64,000 bases of DNA from Burkholderiales bacterium. GTDB lineage: Bacteria; Pseudomonadota; Gammaproteobacteria; Burkholderiales; SG8-39. Of the stretch, positions 54,675-62,977 are shown one piece after another; position 1 is the first letter of the stretch, and the number at the start of each line of letters is the position of its first letter. The stretch is from positions 1 through 64,000 of the forward strand of contig JACZJT010000010.1 in assembly GCA_014860445.1 (NCBI GenBank), read 5' to 3'. The notes under the pieces were generated by a model. That model saw only the letters and a program-made list of their open reading frames with translations. It made no database searches and was not told where the DNA came from. A program made the translations under genes and the position numbers.

Positions 54675-55619
54675 TTAGGTGGTGGTCTTTGCTGAAAGTT
54701 CAAGCCGCTCGCCAGGCGCAAGCGGGAAGCCGGTCAGGAACTGGGCCGCGTTCAGCCGCTTCCCGCCGGCGCGCTGCAACTCCGATACAAGCAGCGCTTC
54801 GTCGCCGCAGGCGACCAAGATGCCCGCTGGCGTCGCCTCAATTATGGTGCCCGGCGCTCCCACGGCCGCTGCCGTCCGGGCCCTCCAGATTTTTAATCCT
54901 ATGTTTCTTGCCATTGTGGACGCGCCGGGCAGCGGATCAAATGCGCGTACCTTGCGTTCTATTTGAGTCGCCGGTTCGCGCCAGTCGATTTCGGCTTCGG
55001 TCTTGGTGATTTTTGCGGCATAACTTGCTCCGGCATCCGCTTGAGGTTCAGCGTGAAGCTCTCCCAACTCGAGCCGGGAAAGCGAGTCCACAATCAGGCG
55101 CGCGCCGAGTTCGGCCAGCCTGGCATGCAGGCTTGCGGCGGTGTCTCCCGTTTCAATGACCAGGGACTCGGCCGCCAGTATCGGTCCGGTATCCAGACCG
55201 CGGTCCATTTGCATGATGGAAATGCCGGTAACCGTGTCGCCGGCCAGGATGGCACGCTGGATCGGCGCGGCGCCACGCCAGCGCGGCAGCAGTGAAGCGT
55301 GGACGTTGATCGCGCCAAAGCGTGTCATGGACAACACCGGCTCGGGCAGGATCAGGCCGTAAGCGGCGACCACCATAAGGTCGGCGCGCGCCGCGCGCAG
55401 GCGTTGCTGGGTCTCGGCGTCCTTCAAGCCAGCAGGCTGAAACACTTCCAGGCTATGTTCGAGCGCCAGAGCCTTGACCGCGCTGGGCGTGAATTTGAGT
55501 CCCCGGCCGGCCGGTCTGTCCGGCTGCGTCAGCACCAGAGCGATTTCGTGACCCGCACCGTGCAGCCCAGCCAACGCGCGCGCGGCGAACTCAGGGGTGC
55601 CGGCGAAAATTAGGCGCAT
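54675..55619 (-). CDS. fmt: Methionyl-tRNA formyltransferase
   Basis: Formylates initiator Met-tRNA. 314 residues: MRLIFAGTPEFAARALAGL, the active-site HASLLPRWRGAAPIQRAI with Asn-His-Asp set (NVHASLLP), and the C-terminal tRNA-binding domain (VRAFDPLPGAST). Start ATG 55619, 19 bases after def. Confidence 0.96.
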   Translation of the reverse strand: MRLIFAGTPEFAARALAGLHGAGHEIALVLTQPDRPAGRGLKFTPSAVKALALEHSLEVFQPAGLKDAETQQRLRAARADLMVVAAYGLILPEPVLSMTRFGAINVHASLLPRWRGAAPIQRAILAGDTVTGISIMQMDRGLDTGPILAAESLVIETGDTAASLHARLAELGARLIVDSLSRLELGELHAEPQADAGASYAAKITKTEAEIDWREPATQIERKVRAFDPLPGASTMARNIGLKIWRARTAAAVGAPGTIIEATPAGILVACGDEALLVSELQRAGGKRLNAAQFLTGFPLAPGERLELSAKTTT

Positions 55620-55638
55620 CCGCGGAGGCGACTGCAGA

Positions 55639-56142
55639 TCAGGCGCTCTGGCGCTGTTGCTTCTGCATCTTGGCGCGAATGCGGGTCTGCTTCAGGCGGG
55701 ACAGATACTCGACAAAGACCCGGCCCTTCAGGTGATCCATCTCGTGTTGGATGCACACGGCGAGCAATCCCTCGGCTTCCATGGAGAAGTTCTTGCCGTC
55801 GAGTCCCAGCGCGCGAACGACGATGTGTTCGGCGCGAGCAATCTTCTCGTAAATGCCCGGAACCGAGAGGCAGCCTTCCTCGCAATCCGCCTCGCCCATG
55901 GCGGCGACGATTTCCGGATTGATCAGCGTCAACAGCTTGTCCCGGGTATCCGACGCGTCGATGACGATAAGCTGCTTGTGTACATCCACCTGCGTTGCTG
56001 CCAAGCCTACGCCCGGCGCGGCATACATGGTCTCGGCCATGTCGGCGACCAGACTGCGGATGCCGTCGTTTACCTCGGTGACGGGCGCCGCAATCTTGTG
56101 CAAACGGGGATCCGGGTAGCGGAGTATGGCTAGACGGGACAT
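55639..56142 (-). CDS. def: Peptide deformylase
   Basis: Removes the N-formyl group from new proteins. 167 residues with all three metal motifs: [25 protein letters not shown] and [13 protein letters not shown]. Opens the long leftward block that runs through fmt, htpX, rsmB and the regulators. Divergent from the LysM gene across a 108-base AT-rich gap. Confidence 0.96.
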   Translation of the reverse strand: MSRLAILRYPDPRLHKIAAPVTEVNDGIRSLVADMAETMYAAPGVGLAATQVDVHKQLIVIDASDTRDKLLTLINPEIVAAMGEADCEEGCLSVPGIYEKIARAEHIVVRALGLDGKNFSMEAEGLLAVCIQHEMDHLKGRVFVEYLSRLKQTRIRAKMQKQQRQSA

Positions 56143-56250
56143 AAAAACTTGCTAATTGAACGGATTAGGTGCTAAATTTAATGAAGTCTATAAAAAGCGT
56201 GTTAGACTTTATATGATTCAGCCCTCTATTTAGATAGGTTCGAGGCTCCT
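56143..56250. promoter_or_regulatory. Divergent promoter region, def and LysM gene
   Basis: 108 AT-rich bases between two divergent operons. On the plus strand, TTGCTA and TAAATT (about 56149-56178, 18 bases apart) and TTGAAC/TAATGA (17 apart) are alternative promoter matches; TAATTTAGCA-like sequences could serve def on the other strand. I cannot choose between them. Confidence 0.35.
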
Positions 56251-57360
56251 ATGCGCAAGTCTATCATAATCGCAGTGCTCGCCGCCGCGTTCGCGGCAAC
56301 GCCCCTCATGGCCCAGCAGAGGGAGGACGCCGGCTTGCAGAACAATGCGCCCGACCGCTATATCGTCGTTCCGGGCGACACTTTGTGGAGCGTCGCAGGA
56401 AAGTTTCTCAAGGATCCGTGGCGCTGGCCGGAGATGTGGAAACTGAATCAGGATGAAATCAAGAATCCGCATTTGATTTACCCCGGCGACGTTATCGTGC
56501 TCGACCGGTCCGGCCCGAAGCCGGAACTCAAGATGGGCGAGACGGTAAAACTATATCCGCGTGTACGCGCCGAGGACACCAGCCGACAGGCCATCCCAAG
56601 TATTTCGCCCAGGGTCATCGAACCCTTCTTGTCGCGACCACTGGTCATCGAGCCGGATGGCCTTGAAGGGGCGCCGCGCATCATCGCGGCACAAGCAGAC
56701 CGCGTATTCCTGGGCTCGGGTGACGTAGCCTATGTCAGCGGCATAAAGGACGCGGCGCCGGGTAGCGTCTGGCAGATCTACCGCCCGGGCAAACCGTTGG
56801 TCGATCCGGAGAGCAATAAAACCCTGGGTTACGAAGCGGTGTTTCTAGGCGACAGCAGGGTCACCAAGAGCGGCGATCCGGCGACCGTGCAGATTTTCGC
56901 CGCCCAGCAGGAGATCGGCACAGGGGACCGCCTCGTTGCCGCCGGCCCGCTGGTGCTCAACCATTACGCACCGCACGCACCGAGTACATCGATCCGAGGT
57001 CAGATCATTGCAACCCGCGGCGGACTCGGCGAAACCGGCCCGCAAAACGTGGTTACGCTCAACAAGGGCAGGAACGAAGGGCTGGAGCCCGGACACGTGC
57101 TCGCCTTGTCGCGTCTGGGGCGCACCGTTGCCGACGATGGTCCGCACAAGAACGTCAAGGAGACCAAGAGCGTTCCCTGGTACAACATGACGATGAGCGA
57201 TATATTCAAGCGGGCATCGCCGGACAAGCAAACCAGTAAACTGCCGGACGAGCGCTATGGCCTGGTTTTTGTATTTCGTACTTTTGACCGGGTTTCGTAC
57301 GCGCTGGTCATGTCGGCCACCCGGCCGGTTCAGATCTACGACGTGGTGACCACGCCCTGA
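56251..57360 (+). CDS. LysM-domain exported protein
   Basis: 369 residues. Signal peptide about 1-23 (ATPLMAQQRED). One LysM domain, DRYIVVPGDTLWSVAGKFL to the HLIYPGDVIVL end, predicted to bind peptidoglycan. The long C-terminal part (about 90-369) has no catalytic motif I know; it contains SPRVIEPFLSRPLVIEPDGL and GRNEGLEPGHVLAL, as in the family always found before dprA. GGCTCCT is a poor ribosome site. dprA follows after 66 bases. Confidence 0.9.
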   Translation: MRKSIIIAVLAAAFAATPLMAQQREDAGLQNNAPDRYIVVPGDTLWSVAGKFLKDPWRWPEMWKLNQDEIKNPHLIYPGDVIVLDRSGPKPELKMGETVKLYPRVRAEDTSRQAIPSISPRVIEPFLSRPLVIEPDGLEGAPRIIAAQADRVFLGSGDVAYVSGIKDAAPGSVWQIYRPGKPLVDPESNKTLGYEAVFLGDSRVTKSGDPATVQIFAAQQEIGTGDRLVAAGPLVLNHYAPHAPSTSIRGQIIATRGGLGETGPQNVVTLNKGRNEGLEPGHVLALSRLGRTVADDGPHKNVKETKSVPWYNMTMSDIFKRASPDKQTSKLPDERYGLVFVFRTFDRVSYALVMSATRPVQIYDVVTTP

Positions 57361-57426
57361 CGGGATTCGAACCGTACAGGGATATGCGCGGCCTATCTTT
57401 GGCTTTGGCCGCGTACCCGACACATC

Positions 57427-58500
57427 ATGGCGCGTGACGCGGATCTCGCTGCGTGGATTAAGCTCAGCCTGATTCCCGGGCTGGGCGGTCAAAGCCTGCG
57501 GAAACTTCTCGGCGCATTCGGCCTGCCGCAACACGTTTTTGCCGCCGGACGCAGCGCGCTCGCAGGCATCGTTTCCGCTGAGATCGCGTCTCGCATTGTA
57601 TCCGACATGGAATCGCCGGCAGTTGATGCCGCGCTTGCGTGGGCGGCGTCTGACGGCCATGCGGTGCTCACGCTCGCAGACGCAGAATATCCGCGCTCGT
57701 TGCTCGAGACGCCAGATCCGCCCGCGCTCCTTTATTTGCTCGGCCGGCGCGAATTGCTGGCACAACCCGGCCTCGCCGTGGTGGGCAGCCGCAACGCGAC
57801 ACCACAAGGGGTCAGCAACGCGGAACAGTTTGCGCGCGCATTCAGTGCCGCCGGGTTGACAATAGTCAGCGGACTGGCATTGGGCATCGACGCCGCGGCT
57901 CACCGCGGCGGCCTGGATGCGGCGGGCTCCACCATCGCGGTGCTCGGCACAGGCGCAGACATTCTTTATCCGCAGCGTAACCGGGCGCTGGGCGAGCGTA
58001 TCGCACGCGAGGGACTGATCATCAGCGAGTTTCCGCTCGGAACGCCGCCGAACGGAAGCAATTTTCCGCGGCGTAACCGCGTCATCTCCGGTCTTGCACG
58101 CGGTTGTCTCGTGGTCGAAGCGGCACTCGCATCGGGATCGCTCATTACTGCGCGTCTGGCGGCCGAGCAGGGCCGGGATGTGTTCGCCATTCCGGGATCG
58201 ATTCATTCACCGCACTCCAAAGGCTGCCATGCGCTCATCAAGCAAGGTGCAAAGCTTGTGGAAAGCGCGCAGGACCTGCTGCAGGAGCTGGGCATCGAGA
58301 CCAGCGCCGCGCCGTCCGCCACGCCCGCACGCGCTGTTGCAGGACTGCTTTCGCATATGGGTTACGAGTCCTGTGACATAGACACGTTGTGCGCGAGAAG
58401 CGGCTTGACGGCGGACGTGGTATCGGCCATGCTGTTGCAATTCGAGCTCGACGGCAAGGTCGCGAGCCTGCCCGGCGGGCAATATCAGAGAACCTCTTAA
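57427..58500 (+). CDS. dprA: DNA processing protein DprA
   Basis: Loads RecA on incoming single strands in natural transformation. 357 residues: N-terminal SAM-like helices (LSLIPGLGGQSLRKLLGAFG), the extended Rossmann domain with VVGSRNATPQG, SGLALGIDAAAHRGGL and EFPLGTPPNGSNFPRRNR, and a C-terminal winged helix (AGLLSHMGYESCDIDTL). Together with comM it hints at competence, but no pilus or comEA genes are here. Confidence 0.95.
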   Translation: MARDADLAAWIKLSLIPGLGGQSLRKLLGAFGLPQHVFAAGRSALAGIVSAEIASRIVSDMESPAVDAALAWAASDGHAVLTLADAEYPRSLLETPDPPALLYLLGRRELLAQPGLAVVGSRNATPQGVSNAEQFARAFSAAGLTIVSGLALGIDAAAHRGGLDAAGSTIAVLGTGADILYPQRNRALGERIAREGLIISEFPLGTPPNGSNFPRRNRVISGLARGCLVVEAALASGSLITARLAAEQGRDVFAIPGSIHSPHSKGCHALIKQGAKLVESAQDLLQELGIETSAAPSATPARAVAGLLSHMGYESCDIDTLCARSGLTADVVSAMLLQFELDGKVASLPGGQYQRTS

Positions 58501-58516
58501 GAGGCCGCCCAGAAGA

Positions 58517-58975
58517 ATGTTCGACATACTCGTCTACCTGTTCGAAAACTACTACCAGACCGACCTATATCCCGACCAAGATGCGCTGGCGCGCAAGCTC
58601 AGCGCCGCCGGCTTCGAGCACGAAGACATCAGCGACGCGCTCGCCTGGCTGCAGGGACTCTCCGCAACCGAGACCAGCACGCTGCCGGATTCCCTTGCGC
58701 AGAGCACGGCGTTTCGAGGCTATGCCGAAGTGGAGTCGACCAAGCTGGGCGTCGAGGGGCGCGGGTTCCTGGCGTTTCTCGAAGGCGCGAAAGTGCTCAC
58801 GCCCTTGCTGCGCGAGATCATAATCGAGCGCGCCATGGCTTTATCGGAGGACAACGTCAGCATCGAGAAGCTCAAGGTGATCGTGCTGATGGTTCTGTGG
58901 AGCCAGCAGCATGCGATCGATTCGCTTATTCTTGAAGAACTGCTCTCCGATCGCGCGCAATTGCTCATGCATTGA
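58517..58975 (+). CDS. smg: Smg/DUF494 family protein
   Basis: 152 residues of all-helical DUF494: MFDILVYLFENYYQTDLYPD at the N-terminus and the C-terminal WSQQHAIDSLILEELLSD are the family ends. Function unknown; it stands next to dprA in most gamma- and betaproteobacteria. 16 bases after dprA, same transcript. Confidence 0.93.
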   Translation: MFDILVYLFENYYQTDLYPDQDALARKLSAAGFEHEDISDALAWLQGLSATETSTLPDSLAQSTAFRGYAEVESTKLGVEGRGFLAFLEGAKVLTPLLREIIIERAMALSEDNVSIEKLKVIVLMVLWSQQHAIDSLILEELLSDRAQLLMH

Positions 58976-59136
58976 GTTTGTTGAACACAATTAAGTCGCT
59001 GTTTCGCTGAACTTTGTCACCGCGCGACGGCGCGCCTCCTTGCTTCGCCCTCTGTTTTGCACTTATCATGCTGCGGCTTGCTGCGCGGGCGCCGTCTGAA
59101 TAATGATAAAGCCCAGCGCGCAACTCCAAACACACT

Positions 59137-61773
59137 ATGACGAAAAAACTCATCATTGCTGAAAAGCCTTCCGTTGCGAACGATATTGCGCGCGCATTGG
59201 GCGGCTTCACCCGGCACGGCGACTATTTCGAGGGCGAGGAGTTTGTGCTGTCGTCGGCGATCGGGCATTTGCTCGAACTCGTCGCGCCGGAGGGCGTCGA
59301 AGTCAAGCGCGGGAAATGGTCGTTCGCGAACCTCCCGGTGATTCCCCCGCACTTCGACGTCAGGCCGATCGAGCGCACCGAGGACCGGCTCAAGCTGCTG
59401 ATGAAGTTGCTCAAGCGCAAGGACGTCACGGGCGTGATCAACGCCTGCGACGCCGGTCGCGAGGGGGAGCTGATCTTCCGCTACATCATGCAGCACGCCG
59501 GCAACAAGAAGCCGATTCAGCGCCTGTGGTTGCAATCGATGACGCAGGGCGCGATCCGTGACGGTTTTGAGGGCCTGCGCAGCGACAAGTCGATGCTGCC
59601 TTTGGCCGATGCCGCGGTATGTCGTTCCGAATCCGACTGGCTGGTCGGCATCAACGGCACGCGCGCAATGACCGCATTCAATTCCAAAGAGGGCGGCTTC
59701 TACAAGACGACTGTCGGACGGGTGCAGACGCCGACGCTGGCAATCCTGGTCGAGCGCGAAGACCGTATCCGCAAGTTCCAGTCGCGCGACTACTGGGAGG
59801 TGCACGCGCGCTTCGCCGCCGCCGCCGGCGAGTACAGCGGGCGCTGGTTCGACGAGAAATTCGCCAAGGCGGCGAAAGACGAAGACGCCGAAGCCAAGCC
59901 CGAGCGCCTCTGGGATGCGGCCAGCGCCGAGGCTTTGCGCGTCAAATGCGAGGGAAAGCCGGGCATCGCCACGGAAGAGGCCAAACCCACCAGTCAGATT
60001 TCACCGCTGCTGTTCGACCTGACCAGTTTGCAGCGCGAAGCCAATGGCCGCTTTGGTTTTTCCGCGCGCGCGACTTTGTCGCTGGCGCAGGCGCTCTATG
60101 AGAAGCACAAGGTGCTGACCTATCCGCGTACGGACGCGCGTGCGCTGCCGGAGGATTATCTGCCCACGGTGAAAGCCACCATGGAGATGCTCGCCGGAAA
60201 GGCCAAAGGCAAGGACAAGAGCGAAGGCGTGGCGGCTTATGCACCGTTTGCGCGCCAGGTATTGAAGGAAGGCTGGGTGAAGCCGAGCAAGCGCATCTTC
60301 GACAATACCAAGATCTCCGACCACTTCGCCATCATCCCGACCCTGCAGGCGCCAGGTCATCTGTCCGACGCCGAGGCCAAGCTCTACGACATGGTGGTGA
60401 AGCGTTTTCTCGCGGTGTTCTTCCCCGCGGCCGAGTTTCTGGTCACCACGCGTATCACCCGGGTCGAGGGCGAGCCCTTCAGGAGTGAAGGCAAGGTGAT
60501 GGTAAAGCCGGGTTGGCTCGCGATCTACGGCCGCGACGTCGAAAAAGACGACGCGCTGATGGCGGCGATTTCCGAGGGCGAAAAAGTCAAGACAGAGGAG
60601 GTGGAGGTCAAGGCCAATCAGACCAGGCCGCCGGCGCGCTTCTCCGAGGCAACTCTGCTCTCGGCGATGGAGGGTGCGGGCAAGCTCGTAGAAGACGAGG
60701 AACTGCGCGCGGCGATGAGCGCCAAAGGACTGGGGACGCCGGCGACCCGGGCCGCCGTGATCGAAGGCCTCATCTTCGAGGACTATGTGCACCGTAACGG
60801 GCGCGAGCTCGTGCCCACGCCCAAGGCCTTCTCCCTCATGTTCGCGCTCGGCCAGTTCGGCATCACCGAGCTCACCTCGCCCGAACTGACCGGTGACTGG
60901 GAGTTCAAGCTCAAACAAATGGAGCGCGGCGAGCTCGAGCGCGGGGAGTTCATGGAGCACATCGTCGACGCCACGCGAGAAATGGTAGCGGCGATCAAGA
61001 ACGGCGACATTCCCGACACGGCTTTCCTTACGCTAAAGGCGCCCTGTCCGAAATGCGGTGCGACCGTACAGGAGAACTATCGCAAATTCCAGTGCCAGGC
61101 CTGCGACTTCAACATCTGGAAAGTAGTGTCCAGCCGAGAGTTCGCGCCTGAGGAAATCGAGGAGCTGGTCACAAAGCAAAGTGTCGGTCCGCTGCAGGGT
61201 TTCCGCAGTCGCATGGGCAAGCCGTTCGCTGCGATGGTGAAGCTGTCCGCGGATTTCAAGGCCGAGTTCGATTTCGGACAGTCGAACGGAGCATCCGACG
61301 AGGTACCGGATTTTTCCGGGCTTGAGCCGCTCGGCGCCTGCCCGAAGTGTTCCGCGAGAGTGTTCGAGCAGCCCATGGCCTATGTGTGCGAGAAAAGCCT
61401 GGGTCCGGAAAAAACCTGCGATTTTCGTTCCGGCCGCATCATTCTGCAGCGACCGATCGAACGCGAGCAAATGCAGAAGTTGCTGGCTACCGGTAAGACC
61501 GAGCTACTGCACCGCTTTATCTCGAAAAAGGGTCGCCCGTTCTCGGCTTTCCTGGTGCGCGGCGCCGACGGCAAGGTCGGCTTCGAGTTTGCGCCGAGAG
61601 CGGCGAAGCCTGGCAAGACTGACGCCAAGGCGGAAGCAGCCACGGTTGTCGAGGCCAAGACCGGCGTCGTAAAGTCTGCGGCAAAGGCAGCTCCCAAGCC
61701 CGGTGTAAAAACTGCCGCACCGAAGGTCAAGAAGACGGCCACCAAGAAGGCCAAGGCCAAGTCGAAGGGCTGA
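59137..61773 (+). CDS. topB: DNA topoisomerase III
   Basis: Type IA topoisomerase, 878 residues. TOPRIM domain: LIIAEKPSVANDIARAL and NACDAGREGELIFRYI. Catalytic Tyr329 in TYPRTDARALPEDY (the E. coli TopB Tyr is at 328). RVQTPTLAILVERE and GTPATRAAVIEGL follow type III. C-terminal extension has two zinc-finger-like Cys sets (CPKCGATVQ...CQACDF and CPKCSAR...CEKSL) and ends in a Lys/Ala-rich tail (from about 820) for DNA binding. Starts 161 bases after smg. Confidence 0.94.
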   Translation: MTKKLIIAEKPSVANDIARALGGFTRHGDYFEGEEFVLSSAIGHLLELVAPEGVEVKRGKWSFANLPVIPPHFDVRPIERTEDRLKLLMKLLKRKDVTGVINACDAGREGELIFRYIMQHAGNKKPIQRLWLQSMTQGAIRDGFEGLRSDKSMLPLADAAVCRSESDWLVGINGTRAMTAFNSKEGGFYKTTVGRVQTPTLAILVEREDRIRKFQSRDYWEVHARFAAAAGEYSGRWFDEKFAKAAKDEDAEAKPERLWDAASAEALRVKCEGKPGIATEEAKPTSQISPLLFDLTSLQREANGRFGFSARATLSLAQALYEKHKVLTYPRTDARALPEDYLPTVKATMEMLAGKAKGKDKSEGVAAYAPFARQVLKEGWVKPSKRIFDNTKISDHFAIIPTLQAPGHLSDAEAKLYDMVVKRFLAVFFPAAEFLVTTRITRVEGEPFRSEGKVMVKPGWLAIYGRDVEKDDALMAAISEGEKVKTEEVEVKANQTRPPARFSEATLLSAMEGAGKLVEDEELRAAMSAKGLGTPATRAAVIEGLIFEDYVHRNGRELVPTPKAFSLMFALGQFGITELTSPELTGDWEFKLKQMERGELERGEFMEHIVDATREMVAAIKNGDIPDTAFLTLKAPCPKCGATVQENYRKFQCQACDFNIWKVVSSREFAPEEIEELVTKQSVGPLQGFRSRMGKPFAAMVKLSADFKAEFDFGQSNGASDEVPDFSGLEPLGACPKCSARVFEQPMAYVCEKSLGPEKTCDFRSGRIILQRPIEREQMQKLLATGKTELLHRFISKKGRPFSAFLVRGADGKVGFEFAPRAAKPGKTDAKAEAATVVEAKTGVVKSAAKAAPKPGVKTAAPKVKKTATKKAKAKSKG

Positions 61774-61848
61774 GTTGCTTGCTTCAGGGGATGCGCTGAA
61801 CGATTAAAGCGCGGACCAGCCGATTCGGTTCGAGCGGCGCTTCTGGAT

Positions 61849-62955
61849 TCAGGTCTCGTTTAGTATCTGCGCCAGTTCTTGCGCAATTCTGTCTATTTGG
61901 ATCGGATTCAGGTCCAGATGAAACGGCAGTCCCAGCATGCGACCGCTTATGTCGGCGGTGGCCTGGAGGCTCCCTGCAACCAGGGAATCGGCGAATGCCG
62001 GATGTCCGTTCAAGGGCGGGTAGTACCAGCGGCGAGTCTCTATACCCGCCGCAGACAGGCGTGAACCAACCAAGGCTGGATCGGCCGAGGCCGGGAGCAA
62101 TACGCAAAATGCCGCGTACGCGCCGTCGCCGGGACGTTGTTGAAATCGGATACCGGCGCATTTTGCCTCCAGGCGCCGCCTGTAATCAGCCGCCAGGGTG
62201 CTGCGCAACGTGGCACGCTCGGGCCAGCGCGCAAGTGCGGCGATGCCCACCGCCGCGTGATATTCGCTGAGTTTGGCGTTGGTGCCTGCCTGATGCACTT
62301 TGAAATCGCCGGGGTCGATGCCGAAGTTGGAGAGACAGCGCACGCGCTCAATCCATTCGGCATTGCCGCTGACGGCGAAGCCGCCTTCGCCCATTCCCAT
62401 GGTCTTGGTCGCGTGCAGGCTGAACGCGACCGCAATGTTGCGGCCCGCCGCCTGATTGCCGAAGGCCCCGGCGGCGTCGATGATCACCGGGATTCCGGTT
62501 TCCGCAGAGAATGCATCCCACTGTTCAGCATCGACCGGGCAACCAAGCGTCGTAACCGGGATGACGCAGGCGATGCGGTGTGCCGCAGCAGCTGTGCGCG
62601 CGATCTCCGGGGTCAGGGTCCAGCGCTGTGGATCGACGTCGGCGACCAGGAGGCGATGTCCCGCCCGTTTGATCGCAGTTCCGGTGGCGACGAAGGTCAG
62701 TGCCGGAACGAGTACCGTCGAATCCGCCGGCAGCCGGCGTGCGGCGAGCAGGAGTTCGAGCGCGAGTGTGCAGTTGCACACCGATACCACGCTGACTGGG
62801 GTGCGTGGCTGGAATCTGCCGGCCAGCTGCGCTTCAAAGCGCTTGGCCAGCGGGCCGAAATTCGTGTACCAGCGGCTTTCGTCGATTTCGCGCAGCAGGC
62901 CGATCAGGTCGTCCGCCCGCGGCATATCGGGTATCAGCAGGGGTATGCGCTCCAC
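61849..62955 (-). CDS. DegT/DnrJ/EryC1/StrS-family aminotransferase
   Basis: 368 residues from GTG 62955; the frame is open to 63021 but VERIPLLIPDMPRADDL is the natural start. PLP fold type I: NCTLALELLLAARRLP (phosphate-binding), VIIDAAGAFGNQAA with the PLP Asp, and the Schiff-base Lys in SLHATKTMGMGEGGF. TNFGPLAKRFEAQLA is the family N-terminus. Usual role is transamination of nucleotide-keto-sugars for surface polysaccharide, but no sugar genes are adjacent, so the substrate is open. Starts 22 bases after the RlmL-like gene. Confidence 0.88.
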   Translation of the reverse strand: MERIPLLIPDMPRADDLIGLLREIDESRWYTNFGPLAKRFEAQLAGRFQPRTPVSVVSVCNCTLALELLLAARRLPADSTVLVPALTFVATGTAIKRAGHRLLVADVDPQRWTLTPEIARTAAAAHRIACVIPVTTLGCPVDAEQWDAFSAETGIPVIIDAAGAFGNQAAGRNIAVAFSLHATKTMGMGEGGFAVSGNAEWIERVRCLSNFGIDPGDFKVHQAGTNAKLSEYHAAVGIAALARWPERATLRSTLAADYRRRLEAKCAGIRFQQRPGDGAYAAFCVLLPASADPALVGSRLSAAGIETRRWYYPPLNGHPAFADSLVAGSLQATADISGRMLGLPFHLDLNPIQIDRIAQELAQILNET

Positions 62956-62977
62956 CGCTCGTGTTCCGTGTAGACCG

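Noticed and set aside
56845-58206. 453-codon frame antisense to the LysM gene and dprA
   Set aside because: Arg/Cys-rich, no domain, and spans the gap between two sure genes on the other strand.
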